Of a stretch of DNA of 64,000 nt, positions 44,947 to 55,350 are shown piece by piece (position 1 is the first letter of the stretch; the number at the start of each line of letters is the position of its first letter). A model generated the notes under the pieces. That model did no database searches, had not been told where the DNA came from, and worked only from the letters and a program-made list of their open reading frames with translations. The stretch is from an uncultured Fusobacteriaceae bacterium (GTDB lineage: Bacteria > Fusobacteriota > Fusobacteriia > Fusobacteriales > Fusobacteriaceae): NCBI GenBank assembly GCA_947072665.1, contig CAMTIW010000001.1, positions 1 to 64,000 on the forward strand, written 5' to 3'. A program made the translations under genes and the position numbers.

Positions 44947-45816
44947 TTATTTTTTTAAAAGAGGATATCCCAACTCTTTTCTGTTTTGAATAAAAATTTC
45001 AGCACATCTTTTTGCTAAATTTCTAACTCTTAATATATAAGCCATTCTTTCTGTTGTGGATATTGCTCCTCTTGAATCTAACACATTAAATATATGAGAA
45101 CATTTTAATACATAATCATATGCAGGATAAACTAAACTATTATCCAACGCTAAAATTGCTTCACTTTCATAGTCATCAAACCATCTAAAATGTCTTTCTA
45201 AATTAGCTACTTCAAAAGAATATTTTGAATTTTCAAACTCGTATTGAAATCTCATTTCTCCATACTTAACACCTTTTGTCCATTCTAAATCATACACACT
45301 TTCCTTATTTTGAATGTATAAAGCTAGTCTTTCTAAACCATATGTCAATTCTGCTGGTATAACTTCTAGTTCAATTCCTCCAACTTGTTGAAAATATGTA
45401 AACTGTGTTACTTCCATTCCATCTAACCATACTTCCCAACCAAGTCCCCAAGCACCCAGTGTCGGTGATTCCCAATCATCTTCTACAAATCTTATATCAT
45501 GTTTCAAGGGATCTATACCAATTACTCTTAAACTTTCTAAATAAAGTTCTTGAATATCTAATGGAGATGGTTTCATTATTACTTGAAATTGGTGATGCTG
45601 ATAAACTCTATTTGGATTTTCTCCATATCTTCCATCTTTAGGTCTTCTAGATGGTTCAACATACGCTACGTTCCATGGTTCAGGACCAAGAGACATTAAA
45701 AATGTATTAGGGTTAAAAGTTCCTGCCCCTGTTTCTATATCATAAGGATTACCTATTATACACCCTTTTGAACTCCAATATTGTTGCAGTGCAAATATCA
45801 TTTCCTGAAAAGTCAT
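44947..45816 (-). CDS. glyQ: Glycyl-tRNA synthetase alpha subunit
   Basis: A 289-residue class II catalytic subunit: [61 protein letters not shown] and [25 protein letters not shown] (blocks given in part). It forms the heterotetramer with GlyS encoded next. Start overlaps the lspA stop by four bases, so the genes are translationally coupled. Confidence 0.96.
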   Translation of the reverse strand: MTFQEMIFALQQYWSSKGCIIGNPYDIETGAGTFNPNTFLMSLGPEPWNVAYVEPSRRPKDGRYGENPNRVYQHHQFQVIMKPSPLDIQELYLESLRVIGIDPLKHDIRFVEDDWESPTLGAWGLGWEVWLDGMEVTQFTYFQQVGGIELEVIPAELTYGLERLALYIQNKESVYDLEWTKGVKYGEMRFQYEFENSKYSFEVANLERHFRWFDDYESEAILALDNSLVYPAYDYVLKCSHIFNVLDSRGAISTTERMAYILRVRNLAKRCAEIFIQNRKELGYPLLKK

Positions 45817-46262
45817 TTTTGTTTCCTCCTAATAAAATAATCTACTATTAGTAAAAATACACCTATATTTATCCATACATCTGCTAAATTAAATACATAG
45901 TGCCAGATACCTCTAAAATCCATCATATCCACAACAAATTCTCTAGTTATACGGTCTATCATGTTTCCTAAAGCACCTGATAATATAAAAGAATATGCTA
46001 ATTTTTCACATACTGGTGCATTTTTTAATTCTTTATACATGTATATTGCGATACCTATAACTGCGAAAACAGTTATAATTGAAATTATTCTAGTTTTATC
46101 TTGAAAAAGTCCAAAAGCTATTCCCATATTCTTAACATAGGTAAAATGGAAAAACCCTCCTATAACAGGAAGAGTTTCTCCATACATAAACTTATCTACC
46201 ACAATATATTTACTTACTTGATCTAAAATTAAAAGTATTAAAATAAGTAAAATATATAGCAT
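45813..46262 (-). CDS. lspA: Lipoprotein signal peptidase II
   Basis: A 149-residue inner-membrane aspartyl protease with four membrane helices. Signature [21 protein letters not shown], and the two catalytic aspartates in [10 protein letters not shown] and [12 protein letters not shown]. It removes signal peptides from prolipoproteins such as the SpoIID-like protein at 40527-42011. Located between ileS and glyQ, as ileS-lspA often are. Confidence 0.96.
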   Translation of the reverse strand: MLYILLILILLILDQVSKYIVVDKFMYGETLPVIGGFFHFTYVKNMGIAFGLFQDKTRIISIITVFAVIGIAIYMYKELKNAPVCEKLAYSFILSGALGNMIDRITREFVVDMMDFRGIWHYVFNLADVWINIGVFLLIVDYFIRRKQK

Positions 46263-46279
46263 TCTTTATCTCCTTGTTT

Positions 46280-49072
46280 TTATGCCATTACAGTTGTACA
46301 TCTTGGGCATAATGTTGGTTCTTCAGGATTAGTTCCTAAATCTTTAGAATATTTCCAACATCTTTCACATTTTTCACCATCAGCATGAGATACTTGTAAT
46401 AATAAGTTTGGCATCTCTTCCCCTTCTGTAAAAGTTTCATCAGAATTAGAAGATATTTTCACTTCTGAAACTAATGTAGCAAGTTCTATTAACTCTCTAT
46501 TTTCTTTTATGAAACTTAATAGTTCTGGATTACTAGTACTTATAGTTAGTTTTGCATCAAGTGCATTTCCAATTATTTTTACCTCACCCTGTCTAGCTTT
46601 TTCAAGAAGTTTATTACTATCTCTTCTTATTTTAAGAATTTCATCCCATTTAACAGCTAAAGAATCATCAATCCATTGATTATTTTCTGTATACCATTTT
46701 GTTAACAATACTGATTCTGCATCTTTCATTGATTCTGGTAAATTATCCCAAATCTCTTCTGCTGTAAATGAAAGAATTGGAGCTATCATTTTAGTTAAAG
46801 TAATCAATATTTCTGACATTACAGTTTGTGCAGATCTTCTCTCTCTTGAGTTTGTTTTTTCTGCGTATAATCTATCTTTTATTATATCTAGATAGAACGC
46901 AGACATGTCTATTCCTGCAAAATAATGAATTTCTTGGAAAAGATTATAAAATTCATACTTTTCATAAGCAACTGATACTTTTCTTTTAAGTCTTTCTAAC
47001 TTATCCAGTGCCCATCTATCCACTTCTAATAACTCAGAATATGGAAGTGCATCTATTTGAGGATTAAAATCAGCACTATTTCCCAATATATATCTAGCAG
47101 TATTTCTAACTCTTCTATAAGCTTCTGCCATTTGTTTAATAATATTATCTGAAATTTTAACATCTTCTGTATAGTCTACTGAAGCACACCATAGTCTTAA
47201 TATATCAGCACCATATACTTTTGTTATATCATCAGGTGAAACTACATTTCCAACTGATTTAGACATTTTTTTCCCTTTCCCATCATTTACAAACCCATGA
47301 GTTAATATAGTTTTATATGGAGCATCATGTGTTGAACCAATAGATGTTAACAGTGAAGTTTGGAACCAACCTCTATGTTGATCTGACCCTTCTAAATAAA
47401 GGTCTGCTGGTCTATGAAGTCCTCTTGGTTCAAGAACTGCTCTATGAGAAACACCAGAATCAAACCAAACATCCATTATATTTGTTTCTTTTCTCAGTTC
47501 TACACCTTTTAGATTATATTTAACCAATAGTTCTTCTCCAATTAGTTCTTCTGCTGAATATTTAACCCAAGCATTAGTTCCTTCTTTTCTAACTATCTCA
47601 ATAACTCTATTTAATATTTCTCTTTCAAATATCTCTGCTCCAGTTTTTTCGTTATAAAAAATAGGAATTGGAACACCCCATGTTCTTTGTCTAGATATAC
47701 ACCAATCTGGTCTTGACTCCAGCATAGAGCCAATTCTATTTCTTCCCCAAGCTGGAATAAATTCTACTGAATCTAAAGCTTTTAAAGCTTTTTCTCTTAA
47801 ATCTGAACCTTCAGCTTTTACAAACCACTGTTCTGTTGCTCTAAATATTACTGGAGTTTTAGATCTCCAGTCATGAGGATATGAATGTTCTATTTTAGCT
47901 TCATGTAAAATATGTCCACTTTCTGTTAAATCCGCACATATAAATTTATTTGCTTTTGCATAATATAATCCTGCATATTTACCTGCTTCTTCTGTCATAA
48001 CACCCTTGTTATTAACTGGTGAAATTACTTCTAATCCATATCTTGTTCCTGCTACATAGTCATCTTGTCCATGACCTGGTGCAGTATGAACACAACCTGA
48101 TCCAGCTCCTAATGTTACATGGGTTCCCAATATTACTGTTCCATTTTTATCTAGGAATGGATGCTTATAAGTTGTTCTTTCTAAAATATCTCCCAAGAAC
48201 TCTTTTATAAGCGTATATTCTGTTATTCCTATTTCAGCAAAAGCCTTTTCAGCTAATTCTTTAGCTAAAATTAAATTTCCTTTTTCTGTTTTATATATAG
48301 CATATTCAAATTCTCCATTTAACGCTATTCCAGTATTAGCTGGAAGAGTCCATGGTGTTGTAGTCCAAATTATAAAATCAGCATTAGGGACATCTAATTT
48401 TTCTAAAACATCTTGATTAGCTTGCATTTTTACATAAATAGCTGTAGAAGTATGATTTTTATACTCTATTTCTGCTTCTGCTAGAGCTGTTTCCGTAACT
48501 GGTGACCAATATATTGGTTTTAAACCTTTAAATATATAACCATTTTCATACAACTCTCCAAAAACTTCAAGTTGTTTTGCTTCATATTGAGGCTCTAATG
48601 TTAAATAAGGATTTTGCCAATCTGCCAATATTCCCAATCTTATAAATTGTTCTTTTTGAATTCCTACCCATTTTTTAGCATAAGCAGCACATTTTAGTCT
48701 TATCTCCTCTTGAGACATAGTCTTCATTACTTCCCCTAATTCTTCACTTACTTTTAATTCTATAGGTAATCCATGAGTATCCCAACCAGGAATAAAAGGA
48801 GCGTTATATCCTATCATTCTTTTATGTTTTAATATGATATCTTTTAATATTTTATTTAGTGCATGACCTATATGAAGATTTCCATTTGCATAAGGAGGTC
48901 CATCATGAAGAACAAATTCTTTTTTGCCCTCATTTTGACCCTTTTCATAAATTTTATTTTCAGTCCATCTTCCTATAAAAGCAGGTTCTTTTCCTGGTAA
49001 ATTAGCCTTCATTTGAAAACTTGTTTTTGGAAGATTTAGTGTCTTTCCATAATCTTTTTTTTCTTCTAACAT
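46280..49072 (-). CDS. ileS: Isoleucyl-tRNA synthetase
   Basis: A 930-residue class I synthetase: HIGH motif in [16 protein letters not shown], editing domain ([11 protein letters not shown]), [17 protein letters not shown] in [14 protein letters not shown], and a C-terminal zinc site ([12 protein letters not shown] ... CPRC). It is the bacterial type (IleRS1). The start overlaps the stop of the upstream sensor protein by one base (TAATG), an unusual translational coupling of a synthetase to a sensor gene. Confidence 0.97.
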   Translation of the reverse strand: MLEEKKDYGKTLNLPKTSFQMKANLPGKEPAFIGRWTENKIYEKGQNEGKKEFVLHDGPPYANGNLHIGHALNKILKDIILKHKRMIGYNAPFIPGWDTHGLPIELKVSEELGEVMKTMSQEEIRLKCAAYAKKWVGIQKEQFIRLGILADWQNPYLTLEPQYEAKQLEVFGELYENGYIFKGLKPIYWSPVTETALAEAEIEYKNHTSTAIYVKMQANQDVLEKLDVPNADFIIWTTTPWTLPANTGIALNGEFEYAIYKTEKGNLILAKELAEKAFAEIGITEYTLIKEFLGDILERTTYKHPFLDKNGTVILGTHVTLGAGSGCVHTAPGHGQDDYVAGTRYGLEVISPVNNKGVMTEEAGKYAGLYYAKANKFICADLTESGHILHEAKIEHSYPHDWRSKTPVIFRATEQWFVKAEGSDLREKALKALDSVEFIPAWGRNRIGSMLESRPDWCISRQRTWGVPIPIFYNEKTGAEIFEREILNRVIEIVRKEGTNAWVKYSAEELIGEELLVKYNLKGVELRKETNIMDVWFDSGVSHRAVLEPRGLHRPADLYLEGSDQHRGWFQTSLLTSIGSTHDAPYKTILTHGFVNDGKGKKMSKSVGNVVSPDDITKVYGADILRLWCASVDYTEDVKISDNIIKQMAEAYRRVRNTARYILGNSADFNPQIDALPYSELLEVDRWALDKLERLKRKVSVAYEKYEFYNLFQEIHYFAGIDMSAFYLDIIKDRLYAEKTNSRERRSAQTVMSEILITLTKMIAPILSFTAEEIWDNLPESMKDAESVLLTKWYTENNQWIDDSLAVKWDEILKIRRDSNKLLEKARQGEVKIIGNALDAKLTISTSNPELLSFIKENRELIELATLVSEVKISSNSDETFTEGEEMPNLLLQVSHADGEKCERCWKYSKDLGTNPEEPTLCPRCTTVMA

Positions 49073-51474
49073 TATTTTGTTTCCTCCTCATATGCATTTA
49101 AAGTTATTCTTACTTCTGTACCTTCTAGATATTTCGAGAAAAATTTAATAACCCCGAAATGCTCTTTAACTATTCTGTATACTAGAGATAATCCCAGTCC
49201 TGGAACTTCTCCATCTACACTTAAAAATGGTTGATATATCTTTGATAAAAGGTTTTCTTTCATCCCTATACCATTGTCAATTATAGTTATTTTTACTTTA
49301 TCTATATGTTTGTCTTTAGATACTATAATATTAATTTTTTTCTCTTTATTTTCAGATTTCAATAGTGCTAAATATGAATTTTTAATAAGCTCATAAAAAG
49401 CTTTTTTTAAAGATTGTCTATTCCCATAAACTTTACCTGTATAATTTATAAATAAAGAGAGTGTTATTTTGTTATCATCATAATTTTCTTTTTGTTCTTC
49501 TATTATTTCACTAAATATTGTTTCTATATCTATTAGTTCAAAATTATCTTTCATAATTTCAGAATATTCTTTTAATGTATGATTTTCTTTTTCTATTTTA
49601 TTTATCATGGGTTCTAAATTTGTAAACTCTTCTTTTAAATCTCTCACTCCTGATTTATATTTATTAATTATATCCATATAAACACTTAAAGTTTCATTTC
49701 TAGAGCCTAAGAACCTCTCTGTTAACTTAGTTATTGTAAGTTCTCTTTCTTTGTCAATTTTCTCTTCTTCAATTAATTTATTTCTTATCCTAATGGATAT
49801 ATTCATAGCTAAAAGAGTAGTCAACTCATATTCTTCATGAGTTATCATTTTATTTTTACCAAAATAATCTACTAAGATACAACCATAATTTCTAGTTTTA
49901 CTATATATTGGTATTATCATAAAATTATGAATCCCTAAACTCTTAAAAAGATCATTACCTAAATCATATTTATATCCCTTATGATTAAAAAACATTACCT
50001 TGGATTCTTTTAGTGATTTTCCAATAAGATTATCATTTTGGTAGGGTATTTTTATTGTTTTTATAAGTCTATCTAGCTCAGTTACTTGAAATTTAAATCC
50101 TTTATTTATAACATTTTCTTCCAAATCTAAGTTTCTATTTACAGAGGTTAAGTCTCCTAAAAAGCAATCTCTTTCTCTACTGTATCTAAAATACATTGCT
50201 CTACTATAACCTAGTCCCATATCTGATGTCAAAGCAGAAAGTAATGTTTTTATCGCCTGTGACATATCTGATTCTATATGTAAACCCATTAATAATCTTT
50301 CTATAGCTTCTATTCTAACTATATTTTCTCTTAACTCAAGATTTTGTTTCGTCATTCTATTATGAGTATATTTTATTTCTTTCATCATTTTTTTAAAAGA
50401 AGAAACAAGCTTGTGTACTTCACCCAATTCATTTGTATAAATATCTAAATTATAACTATAATTTCCATTTCCAATCTCTGTAGCTGCTTCTGTTACTTTT
50501 ATTAATGGTTTCAATAACCTTTTGAAAAATCTCGAAAATATATTTGTAACTAAGATGATAAATATTAAAAGTAATAACAATGTACCCATTATTGCTTTTA
50601 CCTTACTATTTATTAATTCCTCTCTAGAAATTGCAATTCCAAGTAGACCTTGATATTTACCATTATGATCCACTATTGAAGATACTCCCACATGATATCT
50701 AATACCCTCTATTTCTTTATCTCCATATCTATAAACCTCGGGAATCCTCTTAAAAAACTTTAAAAAATCACTATGTTTCATTTCTATATTGGCATTGTAA
50801 TAGAAATCACCAGCATAATAATTTTCTCCTGAAATAATAAAAATTTTATCTCTATTATAAAAAGATATAAATTTTTTCATCTTTTGAATAAATTGGTAAT
50901 CAAAAGGAATAGATACAACTATATAAAATTTTCCGGTTTCTAAATAATGTGGAAAAAAAGCTCTTATATAGTTCCTTCCTTGTATTGCTTCCACTGAATA
51001 ATTTTCTGAATCTAATTTTCCAGATAAAAATAAGTCTTTAAAAGCTTCACTTTTTTTTAGTGTTGACATTTTTTTTTCTTGAGCTAATCCTGATTCTGCA
51101 ACAATAAAACCATTTTTATCAACTATGGAAATCAATGTTTTATCATAGGCTTCAACATTTCTATTTAAAAGATTTTTTCTTATTTTTTCTGAAATTTCAA
51201 AATATCTTATTTTTTTTTCTACATTACTTTCATCAGTTGAAAAAGTAGATTCTGAAGCTGATATATATGTTTCCTCTCTCAACTTTAAAATATACCCATC
51301 AATAGCTTTATTAAGTAATTCCATTTTTTCTTTTGTCATATTTTTTATATTTTTCTCTCTTTCATTAAAATCTATAAAAATAAGAAAAAATGCTATAACT
51401 ACTGAAGATATTATAATTGCCAAATTATTGTAAAATACTATTTTAAAAACTAGAGAATCCTTTTTGAAACTCAT
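49072..51474 (-). CDS. Membrane sensor histidine-kinase-like protein (Cache-like, HAMP, GAF, HATPase)
   Basis: An 800-residue membrane protein: helix at about 10-31, a large extracytoplasmic Cache-like sensor (about 35-290), second helix (about 293-313), HAMP (about 314-366), GAF (about 390-565), coiled region and HATPase domain (about 680-795; N-box [11 protein letters not shown]1 DNGIGM, G2 GLGLSLV). No H-box of the form HExxxP is seen before the HATPase; the region reads [17 protein letters not shown] without a histidine. No response regulator is adjacent. It is sandwiched between tex and ileS in one unit. Confidence 0.85.
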   Translation of the reverse strand: MSFKKDSLVFKIVFYNNLAIIISSVVIAFFLIFIDFNEREKNIKNMTKEKMELLNKAIDGYILKLREETYISASESTFSTDESNVEKKIRYFEISEKIRKNLLNRNVEAYDKTLISIVDKNGFIVAESGLAQEKKMSTLKKSEAFKDLFLSGKLDSENYSVEAIQGRNYIRAFFPHYLETGKFYIVVSIPFDYQFIQKMKKFISFYNRDKIFIISGENYYAGDFYYNANIEMKHSDFLKFFKRIPEVYRYGDKEIEGIRYHVGVSSIVDHNGKYQGLLGIAISREELINSKVKAIMGTLLLLLIFIILVTNIFSRFFKRLLKPLIKVTEAATEIGNGNYSYNLDIYTNELGEVHKLVSSFKKMMKEIKYTHNRMTKQNLELRENIVRIEAIERLLMGLHIESDMSQAIKTLLSALTSDMGLGYSRAMYFRYSRERDCFLGDLTSVNRNLDLEENVINKGFKFQVTELDRLIKTIKIPYQNDNLIGKSLKESKVMFFNHKGYKYDLGNDLFKSLGIHNFMIIPIYSKTRNYGCILVDYFGKNKMITHEEYELTTLLAMNISIRIRNKLIEEEKIDKERELTITKLTERFLGSRNETLSVYMDIINKYKSGVRDLKEEFTNLEPMINKIEKENHTLKEYSEIMKDNFELIDIETIFSEIIEEQKENYDDNKITLSLFINYTGKVYGNRQSLKKAFYELIKNSYLALLKSENKEKKINIIVSKDKHIDKVKITIIDNGIGMKENLLSKIYQPFLSVDGEVPGLGLSLVYRIVKEHFGVIKFFSKYLEGTEVRITLNAYEEETK

Positions 51475-51476
51475 TT

Positions 51477-53648
51477 TTAACTCCCTTTTCTTGTTAATCC
51501 AACTCTCTGTCTCTCTAAGTTAATGTCTTTTATCTTCACTTTTATTATTTGACCCACTGATAAAACTTTATTTGGATCTGAAACAAAATTATCAGAGATT
51601 TCTGATATGTGAAGTAAAGCATCATTTTTTAGTCCTATATCAACAAAGGCTCCAAATGCAATTACATTTCTAACGGTACCTTCAATTTCCATACCAACTT
51701 TTAAATCATTTATTTTTAAAATATCAGATTTTAGTAATGGCTTATCAAAATTTTCTCTTGGATCACGTCTATCTCTAAGTAACGCATTATACACATCTTT
51801 TGTTGTTTCTATTCCATAACACTTTTCTTTTATAAATCCATCTAAATTTATTCCTTCGATTTTTTTTCTTGATATTTCTCTATCTTTTTCATATTCTTTT
51901 AAACTACTTCCAGAAGCAAGTAAAATCTCTTCCGCAATATGATAAGATTCTGGATGAATTATAGTACCATCTAAAGCTTTTTCTCCATCTTGTATTACTA
52001 AAAATCCTGCCATTTGTTCATAGGCTTTAGCTCCTAATCCCTTTACTTTAAGAAGTTCTTTTCTATTTTTAAAATTACCATTTTCTTGTCTATAATCTAC
52101 TATATTTTTAGCTATATTTTTTTTAATTCCAGAAACATGAGAAAGCAATGCCCAAGAAGCTGAGTTTAAACTAGCACCTACTGTATTAACTACTCCTTCT
52201 ATTACATTATTTAAAGATTCTTCCAATTTTTTTTGATTTACATCATGTTGATACATTCCAATCCCTATGGATTTAGGATCTATCTTTACAAGTTCAGCCA
52301 TGGGATCTTGAATTCTCCTTCCTATGGAAATAGCTCCTCTCACTGTTACATCTAAGTCTGGAAACTCTTCAGCAGCTATTTTTGAAGCTGAATATATAGA
52401 AGCTCCAGCTTCATTTACTATTAAATATTTAACCTCTCTTTTTACTTCTTTTAAAATTCCAGCCACAAAACTTTCTGTTTCACGAGAAGCCGTTCCATTC
52501 CCAATTGCAATAATATCTATTTCATATTTATTTATATAGTCTACTATTTTTTTCTTAGCAACAGATAATTGATTGGGGTTGTGCATAGCTTCTACTAAAA
52601 AGAAAACATCATAGTGTTTATAAAAACCATTTTTGTCTATAATAGCTACTTTACATCCTGTTCTATATCCTGGATCAAGTGCCATTACAGCCATATTTTT
52701 TAATGGAGATTGCATTAATAAATTTTTTAAATTTAATTTAAATGAACCAATAGCTTCTATCTCAGCTTTTTCTGTCAAAATATTTCTAACTTCTCTTTCA
52801 ATTGAAGGAAATATAAGTCTTATTAAAGCATCTTTAACTATTTGTTTTTTTTCTTCTAATAAACTATTTCCTCTACCAAAAAAATCAACTAAAGTTCTTC
52901 CCTCTATAAAGCTTAATTTTTCTTCTGGAAAATTTATAGAAATATTTAAAATATCTTCATTATCCCCTCTATTAATGGCTAGTATTCTATGTGATGGCAT
53001 TTTTATAATAGGCTCGCTATATGAATAATAATCTATATATACTTTTTTTTCGTCTAATTCTTTAGATTTTTTGGTTTCTTTACATGTAAGTATCCCTAAT
53101 TTTAGCATCTCTTCCCTTATTTTTTCTCTATATTCAGGGATTTCTGAAATTTTTTCAGCTAATATTAGTCTTGCTCCCTCTAATGCTTCTTCTTTTGTTA
53201 ATACATCATCATTTAAAAACTTTTCACTTTCATCTTCTAAACTCTCCATATTCTCACTTGACATAAAAATAATAGAAAGAGGCTCTAGTCCTTTTTCTTT
53301 AGCAACATCAGCTTTAGTCTTTCTTTTTTTTCTATATGGAAAATAAATATCTTCTATCTCTTGCAATTTATTAGCGTTAGAAACTCTATTTTTTAACTCA
53401 TCTGTAAGTTTCCCTTGTTCTTCTATCAATCTCAGAACTTCTTCTTTTCTCTTATTTAAACCTCTTAAATAATTTATTTCAGTCTGAATGTTTTCAATAA
53501 CAATTTCATCTAAATTTCCAGTTACTTCTTTTCTGTATCTTGATATAAAAGGTATTGTTGCTCCTTCATCCAGTAACTCCATAGTTTTAGTTATTTGTTC
53601 CATTGACAGATTTAACTTTTTACTAACTATCTCAAAAATCTTATCCAT
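51477..53648 (-). CDS. tex: Tex family RNA-binding transcription accessory protein
   Basis: A 723-residue protein: N-terminal helical domain (ATIPFISRYRKEVTGNLDE), RNase H-like YqgF fold (MALDPGYRTGCKVAIID), helix-hairpin-helix repeats (LNSASWALLSHVSGI, KVKGLGAKAYEQMAGFL) and a C-terminal S1 domain (about 650-720; GTVRNVIAFGAFVDIGLKNDALLHIS). Tex binds nucleic acid and affects transcription. It has its own promoter and leads the tex-sensor-ileS-lspA-glyQS unit. Confidence 0.96.
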   Translation of the reverse strand: MDKIFEIVSKKLNLSMEQITKTMELLDEGATIPFISRYRKEVTGNLDEIVIENIQTEINYLRGLNKRKEEVLRLIEEQGKLTDELKNRVSNANKLQEIEDIYFPYRKKRKTKADVAKEKGLEPLSIIFMSSENMESLEDESEKFLNDDVLTKEEALEGARLILAEKISEIPEYREKIREEMLKLGILTCKETKKSKELDEKKVYIDYYSYSEPIIKMPSHRILAINRGDNEDILNISINFPEEKLSFIEGRTLVDFFGRGNSLLEEKKQIVKDALIRLIFPSIEREVRNILTEKAEIEAIGSFKLNLKNLLMQSPLKNMAVMALDPGYRTGCKVAIIDKNGFYKHYDVFFLVEAMHNPNQLSVAKKKIVDYINKYEIDIIAIGNGTASRETESFVAGILKEVKREVKYLIVNEAGASIYSASKIAAEEFPDLDVTVRGAISIGRRIQDPMAELVKIDPKSIGIGMYQHDVNQKKLEESLNNVIEGVVNTVGASLNSASWALLSHVSGIKKNIAKNIVDYRQENGNFKNRKELLKVKGLGAKAYEQMAGFLVIQDGEKALDGTIIHPESYHIAEEILLASGSSLKEYEKDREISRKKIEGINLDGFIKEKCYGIETTKDVYNALLRDRRDPRENFDKPLLKSDILKINDLKVGMEIEGTVRNVIAFGAFVDIGLKNDALLHISEISDNFVSDPNKVLSVGQIIKVKIKDINLERQRVGLTRKGS

Positions 53649-53688
53649 ATTTCCCCTTTTACTTATAAATTATAGTTTTTCAAACTAC

Positions 53689-53718
53689 ATTATATCATAA
53701 TAGGTAGAGCATTGTCTA
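53689..53718 (-). promoter_or_regulatory. Predicted tex operon promoter
   Basis: Minus strand: TAGACA (53713-53718), 18-base spacer, TATAAT (53689-53694) preceded by TGA. Confidence 0.6.
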
Positions 53719-53730
53719 ATTAAAGAAAAT

Positions 53731-53770
53731 AAAAAAATAGAATTTGAATTAACAAATCCTATTTTTATTT
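53731..53770 (-). terminator. Terminator behind DUF2325 gene
   Basis: Arms AAAAATAG-ATTTG / CAAAT-CTATTTTT with one mismatch and a T run. Confidence 0.65.
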
Positions 53771-53799
53771 CATATAAATCCTTATTATTGTTCTTTTTT

Positions 53800-54075
53800 T
53801 TATTTTAAAAACTCTATATTTTCTTTTAAGGCATTAACACCATTTGTTTTTAAATATAAAAGTTTTATATTTTTCTTTTTACAAATTTCATTACAACTTT
53901 TCACTAATTTGTGACTGACCACGTTAACAAAAACAACACAGGTTTCACAGGCTTCTATTTTTTTTTTAAAGTCAGGACACATAGTGTTAAAAACTTTACA
54001 TTTTATATTATCTTTTTTTAATAATTCAATATATTCTCTTTCACATTTCTTAACCCCACCAATAATTGCTACCAT
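53800..54075 (-). CDS. DUF2325-family small protein
   Basis: A 91-residue cytoplasmic protein starting MVAIIGGVKKCEREYIELL, with a VVFVNVVSHKLVKSC core and a LYLKTNGVNALKE end, the DUF2325 pattern (a small Rossmann-like fold of unknown function). It has seven cysteines, several in CxxC-like spacing (CETC; MCPDFKKKIEAC), suggesting metal or redox sensing. A GTG at 54084 is in frame but overlaps the GGGGTGGG ribosome site; ATG 54075 is preferred. Monocistronic, behind a consensus promoter and a 33-bp dyad that lies between promoter and start. Confidence 0.8.
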   Translation of the reverse strand: MVAIIGGVKKCEREYIELLKKDNIKCKVFNTMCPDFKKKIEACETCVVFVNVVSHKLVKSCNEICKKKNIKLLYLKTNGVNALKENIEFLK

Positions 54076-54103
54076 ATAACCCACCCCTATTATTATTATT
54101 TCA

Positions 54104-54136
54104 AATCAAATGTTTTGAATTTCAAAGTATTTGATT
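54104..54136. promoter_or_regulatory. 33-bp imperfect dyad, putative operator
   Basis: Outer arms AATCAAAT / ATTTGATT and inner arms TTTGAA / TTCAAA share one centre. It begins just after the -10 of the DUF2325 promoter, so a bound protein would block transcription; it could also fold in the mRNA leader. Confidence 0.6.
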
Positions 54137-54137
54137 A

Positions 54138-54166
54138 ATAGTATCAAGAAATTATTACTTTGTCAA
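54138..54166 (-). promoter_or_regulatory. Predicted DUF2325 promoter
   Basis: Minus strand: -35 TTGACA (54161-54166), 17-base spacer, -10 TACTAT (54138-54143). Confidence 0.75.
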
Positions 54167-54186
54167 CAATTAGTTTGAAATAAAAT

Positions 54187-54225
54187 AAAAAAACTAATAA
54201 TTAGTAAATAATTATTAGTTTTTTT
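54187..54225 (-). terminator. Terminator behind buk
   Basis: Perfect 17-base arms AAAAAAACTAATAATTA / TAATTATTAGTTTTTTT around GTAAA; T-flanked on both strands. Confidence 0.85.
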
Positions 54226-54247
54226 ATTTTATTAATTTCTATTAATT

Positions 54248-55318
54248 TTAATATTTTTTTACCTCTTCTTCCCCTCTTTCAACTCGAAGAGCACCAAATG
54301 TAAGAGCACTCATTTCATCTTCACCTGGATAAACTGTAATTTCTGATATAAATCCAACTTTCTCTCTTATGGCATCTATTACAAGAGTTGAATATGCTAT
54401 TCCTCCTGTTAATATTATTTGATTTATATCTCCAGAAACAACTGTTGCCATAGCTCCTATATCCTTAGCAATTTGATAAACCATAGCTTCAAATATTATT
54501 TTGGCTTTTTTATCTCCAGCTTCAGACATTTTTATTATATCCCTCATATCATTAGTATTAAGATAGGATACTACTCCTCCATTCCCCTTTAATCTTTTTT
54601 TTATAAATTCTTCAGAGTATTTACCTGAAAAACACATTTCTACTAAATCACCTGCTGGTAAAGTTCCAGATCTTTCTGGTGAAAAAGCTCCCTCTCCATC
54701 TAGAGCATTATTAACATCTACAACCCTTCCATTTTTATGAATTCCTGTAGAAATTCCTCCACCCATATGAGTTACAATTAAATTTATATCCTCGTACTTA
54801 AAATTATTTTCTTTACAATATCTCCTAGCTACCGCTTTTTGATTCAATGCATGAAATATTGATTTCCTTTCTATTTCAGGTATCCCAGAAATACGTGCCA
54901 CATCATCTAACTCATCCACTACAACTGGGTCTACTATATAAGCTTTCTTCCCTATTTTATCTGCTATTTCTTTGGCAATTACTCCCCCTAAATTTGAGGC
55001 ATGTTCCCCTAACACACCTTTTTTCAAATCTTCAATCATTTCTTCTGTAACTAAATAAGTTCCTCCAGAAATTGGCTTTAACAATCCTCCCCTTCCAACT
55101 ACTGCACTTAGTTTCTTTAAATCTATATTATTGTCTTCCAAAGTACTTAGAATTATCTGTTCTCTAAAAGCTTTTTGTGAATATATATTTTCAAATTTTT
55201 CAATTTCATCAGTAGAATGTCTTATAACTTTTTCCATTATTTCTTTTTCATTTTCATAAATAGCAATTTTGGTAGATGTAGAACCTGGATTTATAGATAA
55301 AATTTTAAATTTTTTCAT
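54248..55318 (-). CDS. buk: Butyrate (branched-chain fatty acid) kinase
   Basis: About 356 residues of the acetokinase family: KILSINPGSTSTKIAIYEN phosphate-binding loop, VGRGGLLKPISGGTY, THMGGGISTGIHKNGRVVD, DGEGAFSPERSGTLP and LTGGIAYS. It makes ATP from butyryl- or branched-chain acyl-phosphate. The frame opens at GTG 55327, but AGAGGTGAG overlaps that codon, so ATG 55318 is preferred. It follows ptb and leucine dehydrogenase, so isovalerate/isobutyrate formation from branched-chain amino acids is likely in addition to butyrate. Confidence 0.94.
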   Translation of the reverse strand: MKKFKILSINPGSTSTKIAIYENEKEIMEKVIRHSTDEIEKFENIYSQKAFREQIILSTLEDNNIDLKKLSAVVGRGGLLKPISGGTYLVTEEMIEDLKKGVLGEHASNLGGVIAKEIADKIGKKAYIVDPVVVDELDDVARISGIPEIERKSIFHALNQKAVARRYCKENNFKYEDINLIVTHMGGGISTGIHKNGRVVDVNNALDGEGAFSPERSGTLPAGDLVEMCFSGKYSEEFIKKRLKGNGGVVSYLNTNDMRDIIKMSEAGDKKAKIIFEAMVYQIAKDIGAMATVVSGDINQIILTGGIAYSTLVIDAIREKVGFISEITVYPGEDEMSALTFGALRVERGEEEVKKY

Positions 55319-55350
55319 TAAACTCACCTCTATTTTTATCTCTACTCAAT

